Shown: positions 1 to 9,378, counted from the first letter of the stretch. The stretch is 10,336 nucleotides of DNA from Candidatus Limnocylindrales bacterium (GCA_030647575.1 JAUSJS010000022.1:1-10336); one strand, 5' to 3'. Notes: generated by a model from the letters alone, not told the origin. Numbers and translations are program-made.

Positions 1-60
1 CCGGGGCGCGCCCGGACGCAGCGGCCATCACCGCCCTCCGCGGTCCGTACGCACGCGTTC

Positions 61-215
61 TTGTCACCCACCAACCCGAGTGGTACGCGCCGGACATCGG
101 CGGGTCGGCTGGGCCCGGATCCGGGCGATTCCAGTCACTCACCACCGGGATTTCTACCCGGAGCTCGGTGCCGTCGCCCTGCCGATCACGTACCTCGGGG
201 GTTGGTAGGCGACAA
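61..215. repeat. Left copy of ~150-bp inverted-repeat-bounded element
   Basis: The arm at 65-89 is the imperfect reverse complement of 187-211 (19 of 25 positions, no gaps). The pairing continues outward for four more bases: TTGT at 61-64 and ACAA at 212-215. Bases 65-116 match 1031-1082 in direct orientation (42 of 52, no gaps), so this is one of two copies in the window. No open reading frame of believable quality lies inside. It looks like a MITE- or REP-like interspersed element, or a sequence encoding a long hairpin; which of these is not known. The 332 bases before the first gene hold this element and the 22-bp tandem repeat. I see nothing recognisable in 1-60. Confidence 0.6.
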
Positions 216-240
216 TTCGGCCACGACCTGGGAGGGCCGG

Positions 241-284
241 CAGCCGACCTCGGGACGACCGACAGCCGACCTCGGGACGGCCGA
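241..284. repeat. 22-bp tandem duplication
   Basis: Bases 241-262 and 263-284 are the same 22-bp unit, differing at one position (A or G near the unit end). The duplication lies between the left inverted-repeat element and the start of the XRE-nuclease gene. It is probably non-coding if the GTG start at 333 is right, and it could sit in that gene's promoter region. Confidence 0.75.
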
Positions 285-332
285 CGGGCGCCCGATGCGT
301 CCGGGATAAGGGCGCCCGCGCATCATCGGGTC

Positions 333-1001
333 GTGGATGACGTCAGAGTCGGCCGCCTGCTGCGTGCGCTCCGAATTCGGAGGCACCTACGCCAGGAGGA
401 CATCGGCGAAATCGCCGAGGTGTCGCAGTCGGCGATTTCGTTGATCGAGCGCGGCCATCTGTCGACCTTGTCGATCCGCGTCCTGCGCGCGGTCTTTGCA
501 GCCGTCGACGCTCGGTTCGACGGAACGGTCGCGTGGCGCGGTGGCGCCTTGGATCGCCTGCTCGATGAGCGGCACGCTCGGCTGGTGGGTCAGTTCGCGG
601 CCAGCCTCACCCGCGCCGGTTGGGAGGTCCAGGTCGAGGTGACGTTCGCGCACTACGGCGAGCGCGGGTCGATCGACATCGTCGGGCTTCGGCCGTCCGA
701 CGGTGTCACATTGATCGTCGAGATCAAGACCGAGCTGACCGCGATCGACGACACGATCCGCCGGCTCGACATCAAGGATCGCCTTGGAGCGCAGATCGTG
801 TTCGAGCGTTTCGGATGGCGACCGACGACCGTCGCGCGAGTCCTGGTCGTACTCGAGGGCTCGACCGCTCGACGGCGGGTTGCCGCGCACGACGGTACGC
901 TGCGGGTGGCATTTCCTGACCGCGGTCCGAGGCTGCGTGCGTGGCTGATGCGTCCAGTGGGCAGGATCAGCGGGCTCCGTTTCGTGTCGCTGAGCGGATG
1001 A
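333..1001 (+). CDS. XRE-family helix-turn-helix protein with C-terminal PD-(D/E)XK nuclease-like domain
   Basis: A protein of 222 residues. Residues ~4-55 form an XRE/Cro-type helix-turn-helix: the stretch around QEDIGEIAEVSQSAISLIERG (residues 21-41) has the usual pattern of a turn followed by a recognition helix. Residues ~78-180 resemble a PD-(D/E)XK nuclease fold. An Asp after a strand (GSID, D115) is followed by a strand ending in VEIK (E130, K132), spaced as in the catalytic D...ExK triad. The DNA-binding domain could direct the second domain to a site, or the nuclease fold may be inactive and only regulatory. I chose GTG at 333 because the helix-turn-helix begins at once; the frame stays open back to 168 but those residues are low-complexity and cover the 22-bp repeat. 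No Shine-Dalgarno is visible. Four of its Leu codons are TTG, proportionally more than in PPDK. The gene stands alone between two repeat elements. Function unknown. Confidence 0.75.
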   Translation: MDDVRVGRLLRALRIRRHLRQEDIGEIAEVSQSAISLIERGHLSTLSIRVLRAVFAAVDARFDGTVAWRGGALDRLLDERHARLVGQFAASLTRAGWEVQVEVTFAHYGERGSIDIVGLRPSDGVTLIVEIKTELTAIDDTIRRLDIKDRLGAQIVFERFGWRPTTVARVLVVLEGSTARRRVAAHDGTLRVAFPDRGPRLRAWLMRPVGRISGLRFVSLSG

Positions 1002-1022
1002 GCGCTCGGGTTGACCGGGCGA

Positions 1023-1187
1023 CGATTCGCCACTTACCGATCCGGGTGGTACGTGACGGACATCGCCAGGTCGGCGGGGCCCAAGTCAGGGCGGATTCCC
1101 GCCGCGCACCACGGGGGTTGGTAGGTGGGGCTCGGCAGGGCGCAGATGCACGCCGCGCACCACGGGGATTGGTGGCTGGCGAAATCG
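1023..1187. repeat. Right copy of ~150-bp inverted-repeat-bounded element
   Basis: The arm at 1031-1055 is the imperfect reverse complement of 1154-1178 (17 of 25) and also of an inner copy at 1103-1127 (18 of 25). Pairing extends outward: 1023-1030 against 1179-1187 with one bulged base. The core from 1031 to 1178 is 148 bp, against 147 bp for the left copy (65-211). The two copies lie in the same orientation around the XRE-nuclease gene, and this one starts about 20 bp after that gene's stop codon. No transposase is present. Confidence 0.6.
1100..1179. repeat. 29-bp direct repeat pair inside the right element
   Basis: Bases 1100-1128 and 1151-1179 match at 26 of 29 positions, with starts 51 bp apart. 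Both contain the core ACGGGG(G/A)TTGGT, also found in the left element at 196-209 (CGGGGGTTGGTAGG). The pair looks like a duplication of the 3' arm of the inverted-repeat element. Confidence 0.7.
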
Positions 1188-1196
1188 GAGGGCGGC

Positions 1197-1227
1197 GACG
1201 GGCGCGCGGTCTGGGGCGGCGCCCGTC
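1197..1227. terminator. Perfect 9-bp GC hairpin between convergent genes
   Basis: GACGGGCGC at 1197-1205 pairs perfectly with GCGCCCGTC at 1219-1227 across a 13-base loop. It lies between the 3' ends of the plus-strand XRE gene and the minus-strand reductase, where a shared terminator would be expected. There is no T tract on either side, so termination is inferred from position only. The right arm recurs at 1242-1250 through the 23-bp tandem repeat and could pair instead. Confidence 0.35.
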
Positions 1228-1263
1228 CCGGGTCACGAGCGGCGCCCGTCCCGGGTCCCGAGC
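1218..1263. repeat. 23-bp tandem duplication
   Basis: Bases 1218-1240 and 1241-1263 repeat the same 23-bp unit with one mismatch, followed by a partial third unit (GGCGCG) from 1264. It lies just outside the 3' end of the minus-strand reductase gene. Confidence 0.75.
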
Positions 1264-1275
1264 GGCGCGTCCGCG

Positions 1276-2103
1276 CTATTGGTCCGAGGTGACCGTCCCC
1301 GCAGCCGCGCCCTTCGGTTCCTTGCCCTTCGGCCAGTAGAGCTCCTTCTTGACTGAGGCCTCCGAGAAGCCCAGGCCAAGCAGCGTCTCCTCGGCACTCA
1401 GGATCATGTCTGGGTTGCCGCACAGGTAGGCAATGGTGTTGGAGCTGTCGAGCCCGAGCTCCTCGCAAACGGGTGCGACGATCGACTCGACCCGGCCCGT
1501 CCGCCCGGTCCAGCCGGCGTTCGACGGATCGGCCGGTCGCGAGACGGTTGGGATGAACGTGACCGGATACTCCCCGCTCCGTTCCCAGCCTTCGAGCAGC
1601 GCGCGGTAGCCCACATCCCGCTCGTACGAGCAGCCGTTGAGGAAGACCGCCCGACGCGGCGCGCCGGCCGCAAGCAGCTCCCGCATCATCGCGACGAAAG
1701 GCGCATTGCCCGTTCCGGACGAGATGAACAGATGAATTCGGTCGTCGTCTGGCTCGAGGGTGAACTTGCCCTTCGGCCCGATCATGCGCATCCGATGGCC
1801 CACGGGCAGGGCCCACAGCAATGGCGTGAATTGGCCGCCCTCGACCAACCGGACGTAGAGCTCGTAGCCCTTGCCCGCGTCACGCGGGGCGGACGCGACC
1901 GAGTACGGCCGCTGCACGATTCGGCCGTCGACCATGACCCCGATCGTCATGTACTGTCCTGGCTCGAACGGGGTCGGGTCGCCGTGGAAGCGGATCCAGA
2001 AATAGGCCAGGCTCTCGTGCTGGTCCTGCCGATCGACGAGCGTGGCGTTGTACTGGGGCGCCTCGGGAGCGATGACGCGCAGGGGCGTCACGAGTCCGGT
2101 CAT
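1276..2103 (-). CDS. Ferredoxin/flavodoxin-NADP reductase family flavoprotein
   Basis: A protein of 275 residues, the usual size of bacterial plant-type ferredoxin-NADP reductases. The N-terminal half is the FAD barrel, with the flavin-binding RPYS motif at 65-68 and GPKGKF at 109-114. The C-terminal half binds NAD(P)H: GTGNAPF at 130-136, a serine-arginine (SRP) at 188-190 and YLCGNPDMI at 226-234, the last being the family's characteristic CGNP segment. It likely moves electrons between NADPH and ferredoxin or flavodoxin in the cytoplasm; the partner cannot be told from sequence. The tail after ELYWP (254-258) is short and charged, unlike subfamilies ending in a conserved aromatic residue. 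The ATG is the first in the frame and the protein starts the fold properly from there. No Shine-Dalgarno precedes it, but a TACCAT hexamer does. It stands alone, divergent from the DUF2461 gene. Confidence 0.88.
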   Translation of the reverse strand: MTGLVTPLRVIAPEAPQYNATLVDRQDQHESLAYFWIRFHGDPTPFEPGQYMTIGVMVDGRIVQRPYSVASAPRDAGKGYELYVRLVEGGQFTPLLWALPVGHRMRMIGPKGKFTLEPDDDRIHLFISSGTGNAPFVAMMRELLAAGAPRRAVFLNGCSYERDVGYRALLEGWERSGEYPVTFIPTVSRPADPSNAGWTGRTGRVESIVAPVCEELGLDSSNTIAYLCGNPDMILSAEETLLGLGFSEASVKKELYWPKGKEPKGAAAGTVTSDQ

Positions 2104-2109
2104 GCCCGG

Positions 2110-2115
2110 ATGGTA
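2110..2115 (-). promoter_or_regulatory. Possible -10 element placing a leaderless start for the reductase gene
   Basis: On the minus strand TACCAT (4-5 matches to TATAAT-like -10 boxes) ends exactly six bases before the reductase ATG, so transcription would begin at or next to the start codon. No Shine-Dalgarno lies in that gap, which agrees with a leaderless message. No good -35 box is visible 16-19 bases upstream. Confidence 0.3.
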
Positions 2116-2226
2116 CCCGGGCCCCGTGTCCGCCTGCGACCTTTCCGGTCAGCGCGGCCGCCCGTGGTCGATTGTGGCGGCGGCCATTCGTCGTCAAGAT
2201 AGGCCCCACTCCAGCCGAGGTGCGCC

Positions 2227-2913
2227 ATGCCGACTGCGACCGAGACCTTCACGGGCTTTCGACCCGAGGCCATCCAGTTCCTCGCCGATCTGGCCGCCAA
2301 CAACGAGCGGGCCTGGTTCCAGCCACGGAAGGCCGACTACGAACGCCTCCTCAAGCAACCGCTCGAAGCCCTGTGCGTTGCCCTGGCCGAGCGATTCGAG
2401 GCGCGAGGCATCCCGCTGACGGCCGACCCCGCCCGCTCGCCCTTCCGGATCTACCGAGACGTCCGCTTTTCGAAGGACAAGTCGCCGTACAAGACCAACA
2501 TCGGGGCGAGCTTCCCGTGGACCGGTGGTGGTGACAGCGTGCCCGTCGGCTACTTCCACCTCGAACCGGGCGAGGCCTTCACCGGTGGCGGGCTCTGGCA
2601 CCCGGAACCGGCCCGCCTGAGCGCGTTCCGCCGCCTGCTGGACACGGATCCGGGGCGGGTCCACGCGGTCATCGACCAACCCGCCTTCGTCGCGACCTTT
2701 GGCCGGCTCATGGGCGACCAGCTCACCCGTGTGCCCCAGGGCTATCGCTCCGATCATCCTGAGGCTGATCTGCTCAAGCTCAAGGACATCACCTTCAGTC
2801 ACCGCCTGTCCGATGCCGACCTTTTCTCGCCGGAGCTCCCGGATCGGCTGGTGGCGAGCCTGGAGACCGCGGTCCCGGCGATGCGCCTGCTTGCGACGCT
2901 GCACGCGACCTGA
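2227..2913 (+). CDS. DUF2461 (TIGR02453) family protein
   Basis: A protein of 228 residues, normal for this widespread family of unknown function. Recognisable segments are NNERAWF (25-31), the family core FRIYRDVRFSKDKSPYKT (73-90) and a YFHLEPGEAF-GGGLW segment (109-124). The conserved Arg, Asp and Lys residues of the core are all present. No signal peptide or membrane segment is seen, so it should be cytoplasmic. The ATG has CCGAGG at 2215-2220 with a six-base gap, which supports this start. It is transcribed away from the reductase gene across a 123-bp intergenic region and ends 140 bp before ppdK, so it is probably its own unit. The biochemical role of the family is not established and the context does not help. 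Confidence 0.9.
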   Translation: MPTATETFTGFRPEAIQFLADLAANNERAWFQPRKADYERLLKQPLEALCVALAERFEARGIPLTADPARSPFRIYRDVRFSKDKSPYKTNIGASFPWTGGGDSVPVGYFHLEPGEAFTGGGLWHPEPARLSAFRRLLDTDPGRVHAVIDQPAFVATFGRLMGDQLTRVPQGYRSDHPEADLLKLKDITFSHRLSDADLFSPELPDRLVASLETAVPAMRLLATLHAT

Positions 2914-2977
2914 ACCGGGATCGTCACCGAGGGCGGTCGCCACCCTCACGCAACCGGAGTGGACCGGGGTGCGACGG

Positions 2978-2983
2978 TACAAT
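2978..2983 (+). promoter_or_regulatory. Possible -10 element of ppdK
   Basis: TACAAT (5 of 6 to TATAAT) lies in the 140-bp gap between the DUF2461 gene and ppdK, and would give a leader of about 60 bases. No convincing -35 hexamer is seen at the usual distance. AT-rich hexamers are rare in this GC-rich sequence, which is the main support. Confidence 0.35.
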
Positions 2984-3053
2984 CGGTCGGTCACGACCTG
3001 ATCTCCAGCGCAGCCCGCTGTCCGGCTGCCGCCCTGCCCGGAGGAACCGTCTC

Positions 3054-5822
<2,769 letters not shown>

Positions 5823-5922
5823 GCCCGCGGGGCACCGGTTACCCGCGCGACCCCAAGTGCCGTACCATTCCGCGCGAGGGAGCGACCGGAACGGGCGCCC
5901 TCCGCCGGACGTACGGGTTGAC

Positions 5923-6492
5923 ATGCCGATCGAGTTCAGCAGCCTTGTCGAGTCCATCCAGCGTGGCTTCGGGTTGATCCCGCACCCGGCCATTGCGATT
6001 GCCCTGCTCGCCGGTCCCACGGCGGCCCTCATCGCTTATCGCCTGATCGGCGTGGTGCGCCGGAGGCAGACCTCCAACGAGACGGTCGCGGCGCTGTGGG
6101 TCTGCGAGGACTGCCGCTCGGTCAATGAGCTGCGCCAGTCGCGCTGCTACCGATGTGGTGCCGAAGGCGACGCCACCGACGAGATCGAGGTGATCCTCGA
6201 TCAGCCCACGCGCGCGCCCGCCACCTTCGAGGTCCCGGCCGGCTCGCCGTTCGCGGCGCTCGGCGCCCACACGGACCGGAGCTCCGGCCAGGGTCCAGTC
6301 ACGCCGGTGATGGCTGATGCGACGTTCCCGCGTGATGCGATCGCCGTGGGTCCGGGTCGCCCTGTCGACGCGCTGGCTCGGGCGCCACTTGCCGAGGCCG
6401 ATCGGACCGGCTCCGAACCCGGGCCCACGGTCGAGGCAGGCGAAGCGGCGCCGGACAGCGACCTGGCTTCCGCGGTGGGGCGCCGAAGGTAG
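5923..6492 (+). CDS. Small membrane-anchored protein with RanBP2-type zinc finger
   Basis: A protein of 189 residues, not matched to any named family. One hydrophobic segment at ~22-45 is followed by an Arg-rich turn (VVRRR), which suggests the rest lies in the cytoplasm. Residues 59-79 fit the RanBP2 zinc-finger pattern W-x-C-x2-C-x3-N-x6-C-x2-C exactly: W59, C61, C64, N68, C75, C78. The remaining ~110 residues are Pro/Ala/Gly-rich and probably disordered. Such fingers bind RNA or protein in eukaryotes; short versions in bacteria are mostly uncharacterised, so no role is assigned. ATG 5923 is the natural start: further upstream the frame runs inside ppdK. No clear Shine-Dalgarno is present; a TACCAT hexamer lies at 5863-5868. 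It ends 28 bp before the exporter gene and is probably co-transcribed with it. Confidence 0.7.
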   Translation: MPIEFSSLVESIQRGFGLIPHPAIAIALLAGPTAALIAYRLIGVVRRRQTSNETVAALWVCEDCRSVNELRQSRCYRCGAEGDATDEIEVILDQPTRAPATFEVPAGSPFAALGAHTDRSSGQGPVTPVMADATFPRDAIAVGPGRPVDALARAPLAEADRTGSEPGPTVEAGEAAPDSDLASAVGRRR

Positions 6493-6520
6493 CCGGCTCG
6501 CCCGAAGCACGGCCGCGCAG

Positions 6521-7777
6521 GTGACGAGCCGGGCGAGGAGACTCTTCCTCGACACGGCCCCGTTGCGGCTGGATCGCGACTATCGCTGGCTGTGGTCCGG
6601 CCAGGTCATCTCGGGGATGGGCAACCAGATCACCCGGGTGGCCCTGCAGTTCCAGGTCTACGTGCTGACGGGCTCCACGCTGGCGATCGGGGCCCTGGCC
6701 CTCTTCCAGCTGGTCCCGATCCTGCTCTTCGCGCTCGGCGCCGGATCCCTGGCTGACGCCATCGATCGCCGCCGGCTGCTGATGGTCACCCAGACCGGGC
6801 TCGCCACCTGCAGCCTGACCTTGACGCTGCTGGCGCTGAGCGGCGATCCGCCACTTCCGGCGCTCTTCGCGGTCGCCTTCGTGGCGGCCGGCCTGGGCGC
6901 CGTCGATCAAGTGACGCGTTCGTCGGCGATCCCGCGGCTGGTTCCTCCGGAACGGCTCCCGGCGGCCATCGCGCTGAACCAGCTCAACTTCCAGACGGCC
7001 TCGATCATCGGCCCGGCCGCGGGCGGGCTGCTGATTGCGACCGTCGGAATCGCCGGCGCCTACGCGGTCGATGTGGCGAGCTTCCTGGCGACGTTGACCG
7101 CGTTGTTCGCGATCCACCCGCTGCCGCCGCTCGGCGACGCCGCGCGGCCCGGTCTCGCGGCGATCGCCGAGGGTCTGCGCTTCGCGCGCGAGAAGCGCGC
7201 GATCCTGGGGTGCCTCGCGATCGACCTCAACGCGATGATCTTCGGGATGCCGACGGCGCTCTTCCCGGTCCTGGCCCTCGACGTCTTCCAGACCGGGCCC
7301 GCCGGCTTCGGGCTGCTGGCCGCAGCGCCGGCGGTGGGCGCGTTCCTGGGTGCGCTGCTCTCCGGTTGGGTGTCGACGGTCATGAGGGTCGGGCGGGCGA
7401 TCGTGCTCGCCGTGATCGCCTGGGGGCTGGCCATCACGGCCTTCGGGCTGGTCACGTTCTCGTTCCCGCTGGCCTTGCTGTTCCTCGCCCTGGCCGGCGC
7501 GGCCGACGTCTTCTCGGCGGTCTTTCGTTCGACCCTCGTCCAGCTCGAGACGCCGGACGCCCTGCGCGGGCGGATCATGTCGATCCACGGGTTGGTCGTG
7601 TCGGGTGGGCCACGGATCGGCGACATGGAAGCGGCCGGCGTCGCGGCGCTCGTCGGCCCGCAGGCCGCGGTCGTGTCGGGCGGGATCCTGTGCCTGCTCG
7701 GGGTCGTGGTCGTGGCGCGGCTCTTTCCCGAGCTGGCGGGTCACGTGATTTGCAGACGGCCGCCGGCTCTCGCGTAG
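6521..7777 (+). CDS. MFS transporter, EntS/DHA3-like exporter
   Basis: A protein of 418 residues with about twelve hydrophobic segments, typical of the major facilitator superfamily. Residues 73-85 (GAGSLADAIDRRR) carry the loop 2-3 motif A signature (GxLAD-x-x-RR) used in proton-coupled MFS carriers. The order of segments and the opening, with a DYRWLWSGQVISGMGNQI stretch near residues 20-37, resemble the DHA3/enterobactin-exporter (MFS_3) group, so drug or small-molecule export across the cytoplasmic membrane is likely; the substrate is not readable from sequence. GTG 6521 is preferred because the protein reaches the first membrane segment at the normal distance. The frame is open back to 6317 but that stretch overlaps the previous gene and is Arg/Pro-rich. 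There is no strong Shine-Dalgarno, so translation may depend on the gene 28 bp upstream. Confidence 0.88.
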   Translation: MTSRARRLFLDTAPLRLDRDYRWLWSGQVISGMGNQITRVALQFQVYVLTGSTLAIGALALFQLVPILLFALGAGSLADAIDRRRLLMVTQTGLATCSLTLTLLALSGDPPLPALFAVAFVAAGLGAVDQVTRSSAIPRLVPPERLPAAIALNQLNFQTASIIGPAAGGLLIATVGIAGAYAVDVASFLATLTALFAIHPLPPLGDAARPGLAAIAEGLRFAREKRAILGCLAIDLNAMIFGMPTALFPVLALDVFQTGPAGFGLLAAAPAVGAFLGALLSGWVSTVMRVGRAIVLAVIAWGLAITAFGLVTFSFPLALLFLALAGAADVFSAVFRSTLVQLETPDALRGRIMSIHGLVVSGGPRIGDMEAAGVAALVGPQAAVVSGGILCLLGVVVVARLFPELAGHVICRRPPALA

Positions 7778-7864
7778 GCGATGATCAAGGCGTCGCGCCC
7801 CGGCTTTGGCCGGCCGGTGTCCATTCGGCCACCCGCTTCACCTTCGACCTCCGGGCCATGATCG

Positions 7865-7894
7865 ATCAGCCCTCGGTCCTGCCCGAGGGCTGAT
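7865..7894. terminator. Perfect 12-bp hairpin between convergent genes
   Basis: Bases 7865-7876 (ATCAGCCCTCGG) pair without mismatch with 7883-7894 across a six-base loop (TCCTGC). It lies 87 bp after the exporter stop and 49 bp before the end of the minus-strand permease gene, the expected place for a bidirectional terminator. No T tract follows in either direction, so it is not a classical intrinsic terminator; it could instead stabilise both 3' ends. Confidence 0.6.
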
Positions 7895-7943
7895 GGGGTC
7901 TCGGCGCGCCCGGGATCGCCGAGGATCCGTCGATTCGAGTGAA

Positions 7944-9374
7944 TCAGCTCGGCGGCGCAGCCTCCGTGCGGCCGGCCCCAGCCTTCGCGCCGACGTAGTA
8001 GATGACCCCGGCCACGACGAAGCCGACGATGTACGCGAGATCGGCGAAATGGAGATAGTCCGAAGAGATGTTGTTGATCGGGATTCCGGGGAAGTTCTTC
8101 GCGATGTCGAAGCCGACCGACGATTGCTGGAACGGCAGCGACGCTACGAATCCCACGATCAGCGAGGCGATCGCGAGCGTTCCCGCTGGCAGCTTGGCGA
8201 AGTCCACGAGGCGCTGGACGTCCGCTCGGTGGCGCCTGAGAGACCAGTCGATCAGGATGACCGCGGCCCAGGGCGCGATCCAGTAGCTGATGAACAGCAG
8301 GTAGTTCTCGAACTTCACGAGGAAGTCGCCCGCATTCAGATACAGGGTGAAGAAGAACCCGAGGACGGCGACCGTGGCCGCCGAGTAGATCCGTGGGATC
8401 CGCAGGCCGGCCGCCTGCAGCGAGAGCGAGCCGGTGTAGTCGTTCATCGCGTTGACCGCGACCGTCCCGAGCCCGATCGCGACCATCGCGACCGCGGCGA
8501 GCAGCGTCCCCGGCCCCATGAGTGTGTTGATCGTGGTCACGGCGCCGCCGGCAGCCTGGTCTGCCACCAGCAGGCCCAGGATCTCGATCCAGCCCGCTGA
8601 CAGGGTCAACCCAAGGACCGTCCACCAGAAGATCCGGCTGCGCGACGCATTCGTCGGCAGGTAGCGAGAGTAGTCCGAGGCATACAGACCCCATGCCAGG
8701 ACGAAGCTCGCCGAGATCGCCGCCATGGTGATGAACGCCCCAAGCTGATCGAGCCCGCTGAACCCGTCAGCCCTGGCGATCCCAGTCCCGGCCTTGCCGG
8801 CGATCACGACCGTCAGGATGGCGAACATCACCCCGAGCACGATGGCCATGTACTTCTCGAAGGTGTGGATCGCCTCGTACCCGAGGATTCCCAGCAGGCC
8901 CTGGGCGATGACGATCACCAGAAGCGCCGCGATGAACGGCACCCCGGTGAGGAGCGAGATCGCGGCCGCTCCGAAGACCGAGTTGATCCCATCCCAGCCG
9001 ATGCAGCTGATCCAATTCAACAGGCCCGGGACGACGATCGACTTGCCGTACGCGAGCCGGGCGAGCGGCATCTGGGCCATCCCGGTCGCGGGGCCCATCG
9101 TCGAGAGCGCCCCGACGATCAACGAACCGAGCACATTCCCGACGATGATCGCCAGGAGCCCGGAGACAAATCCGAGCTGGAGAAAGTCCGCCGCCACGAG
9201 CGTCCCGATGAAGAATGCGGCTGGAACGAGATTCGGCGAGAACCAGACCGTGAAGACCCGGTTGATCGAGCCATAACGCGCCGACTCCGGGATCGGGTCG
9301 ATTCCGCGACCCTCGATCGATAGATCGCCCTCGTGGGTCGGCATCCCTTCGCGTGATAGTGCACCTGCGGTCAT
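7944..9374 (-). CDS. NCS1 family cytosine/purine permease
   Basis: A protein of 476 residues of the nucleobase:cation symporter-1 family (LeuT-like fold, about twelve membrane segments). It should import a nucleobase with a cation, probably cytosine or a related base given its partner. Family marks are GPATGMAQM near 94-102, CIGWDGIN at 124-131 with W127 (counterpart of the Mhp1 aromatic that stacks on substrate), LAWGLYASDYSRYLP at 226-240 with W228, and VNAMNDYTGSLSLQ at 307-320. Substrate matching by these residues is inference. The first ~35 residues are hydrophilic; ATG 9374 is favoured because AAGGAG (9382-9387) sits seven bases upstream. That site is the last two codons of codA, whose stop is four bases away, so translation is coupled. 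It resembles CodB in role but may not be a direct orthologue. Confidence 0.93.
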   Translation of the reverse strand: MTAGALSREGMPTHEGDLSIEGRGIDPIPESARYGSINRVFTVWFSPNLVPAAFFIGTLVAADFLQLGFVSGLLAIIVGNVLGSLIVGALSTMGPATGMAQMPLARLAYGKSIVVPGLLNWISCIGWDGINSVFGAAAISLLTGVPFIAALLVIVIAQGLLGILGYEAIHTFEKYMAIVLGVMFAILTVVIAGKAGTGIARADGFSGLDQLGAFITMAAISASFVLAWGLYASDYSRYLPTNASRSRIFWWTVLGLTLSAGWIEILGLLVADQAAGGAVTTINTLMGPGTLLAAVAMVAIGLGTVAVNAMNDYTGSLSLQAAGLRIPRIYSAATVAVLGFFFTLYLNAGDFLVKFENYLLFISYWIAPWAAVILIDWSLRRHRADVQRLVDFAKLPAGTLAIASLIVGFVASLPFQQSSVGFDIAKNFPGIPINNISSDYLHFADLAYIVGFVVAGVIYYVGAKAGAGRTEAAPPS

Positions 9375-9378
9375 ACCT

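Noticed and set aside
61..309. Open frame of 82 residues
   Set aside because: It runs through the inverted-repeat element and tandem repeat with Arg/Pro/Gly-rich composition and no recognisable domain.
168..332. Longer N-terminus for the XRE-nuclease gene from ATG 168
   Set aside because: The added 55 residues are low-complexity, span the 22-bp tandem repeat and part of the left element, and precede a complete helix-turn-helix; GTG 333 fits better.
1100..1263. CRISPR-like array
   Set aside because: Only two copies of each unit, of different lengths (29 and 23 bp) with one set directly adjacent; no regular spacers and no cas genes.
941..1339. Open frame of 132 residues overlapping the right element
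   Set aside because: Its Arg-rich content comes from GC-rich repeats, and it overlaps both the XRE gene end and the reductase gene.
5826..5847. Possible terminator hairpin after ppdK
   Set aside because: Only a 6-bp stem (CGCGGG/CCCGCG) with a ten-base loop and no T tract; common by chance at this GC content.
6317..6520. Upstream ATG start for the MFS gene
   Set aside because: It would overlap the zinc-finger gene by 176 bases and add an Arg/Pro-rich stretch not found in MFS proteins.
6299..7744. Minus-strand open frame of 481 residues
   Set aside because: Its Arg/Asp/Gln-rich composition is the mirror of the MFS gene, which has clear membrane segments and motif A.
7741..8694. Minus-strand frame of 317 residues and plus-strand frame 7806-8600
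   Set aside because: Both are out-of-frame shadows of the NCS1 permease, which has strong family motifs.
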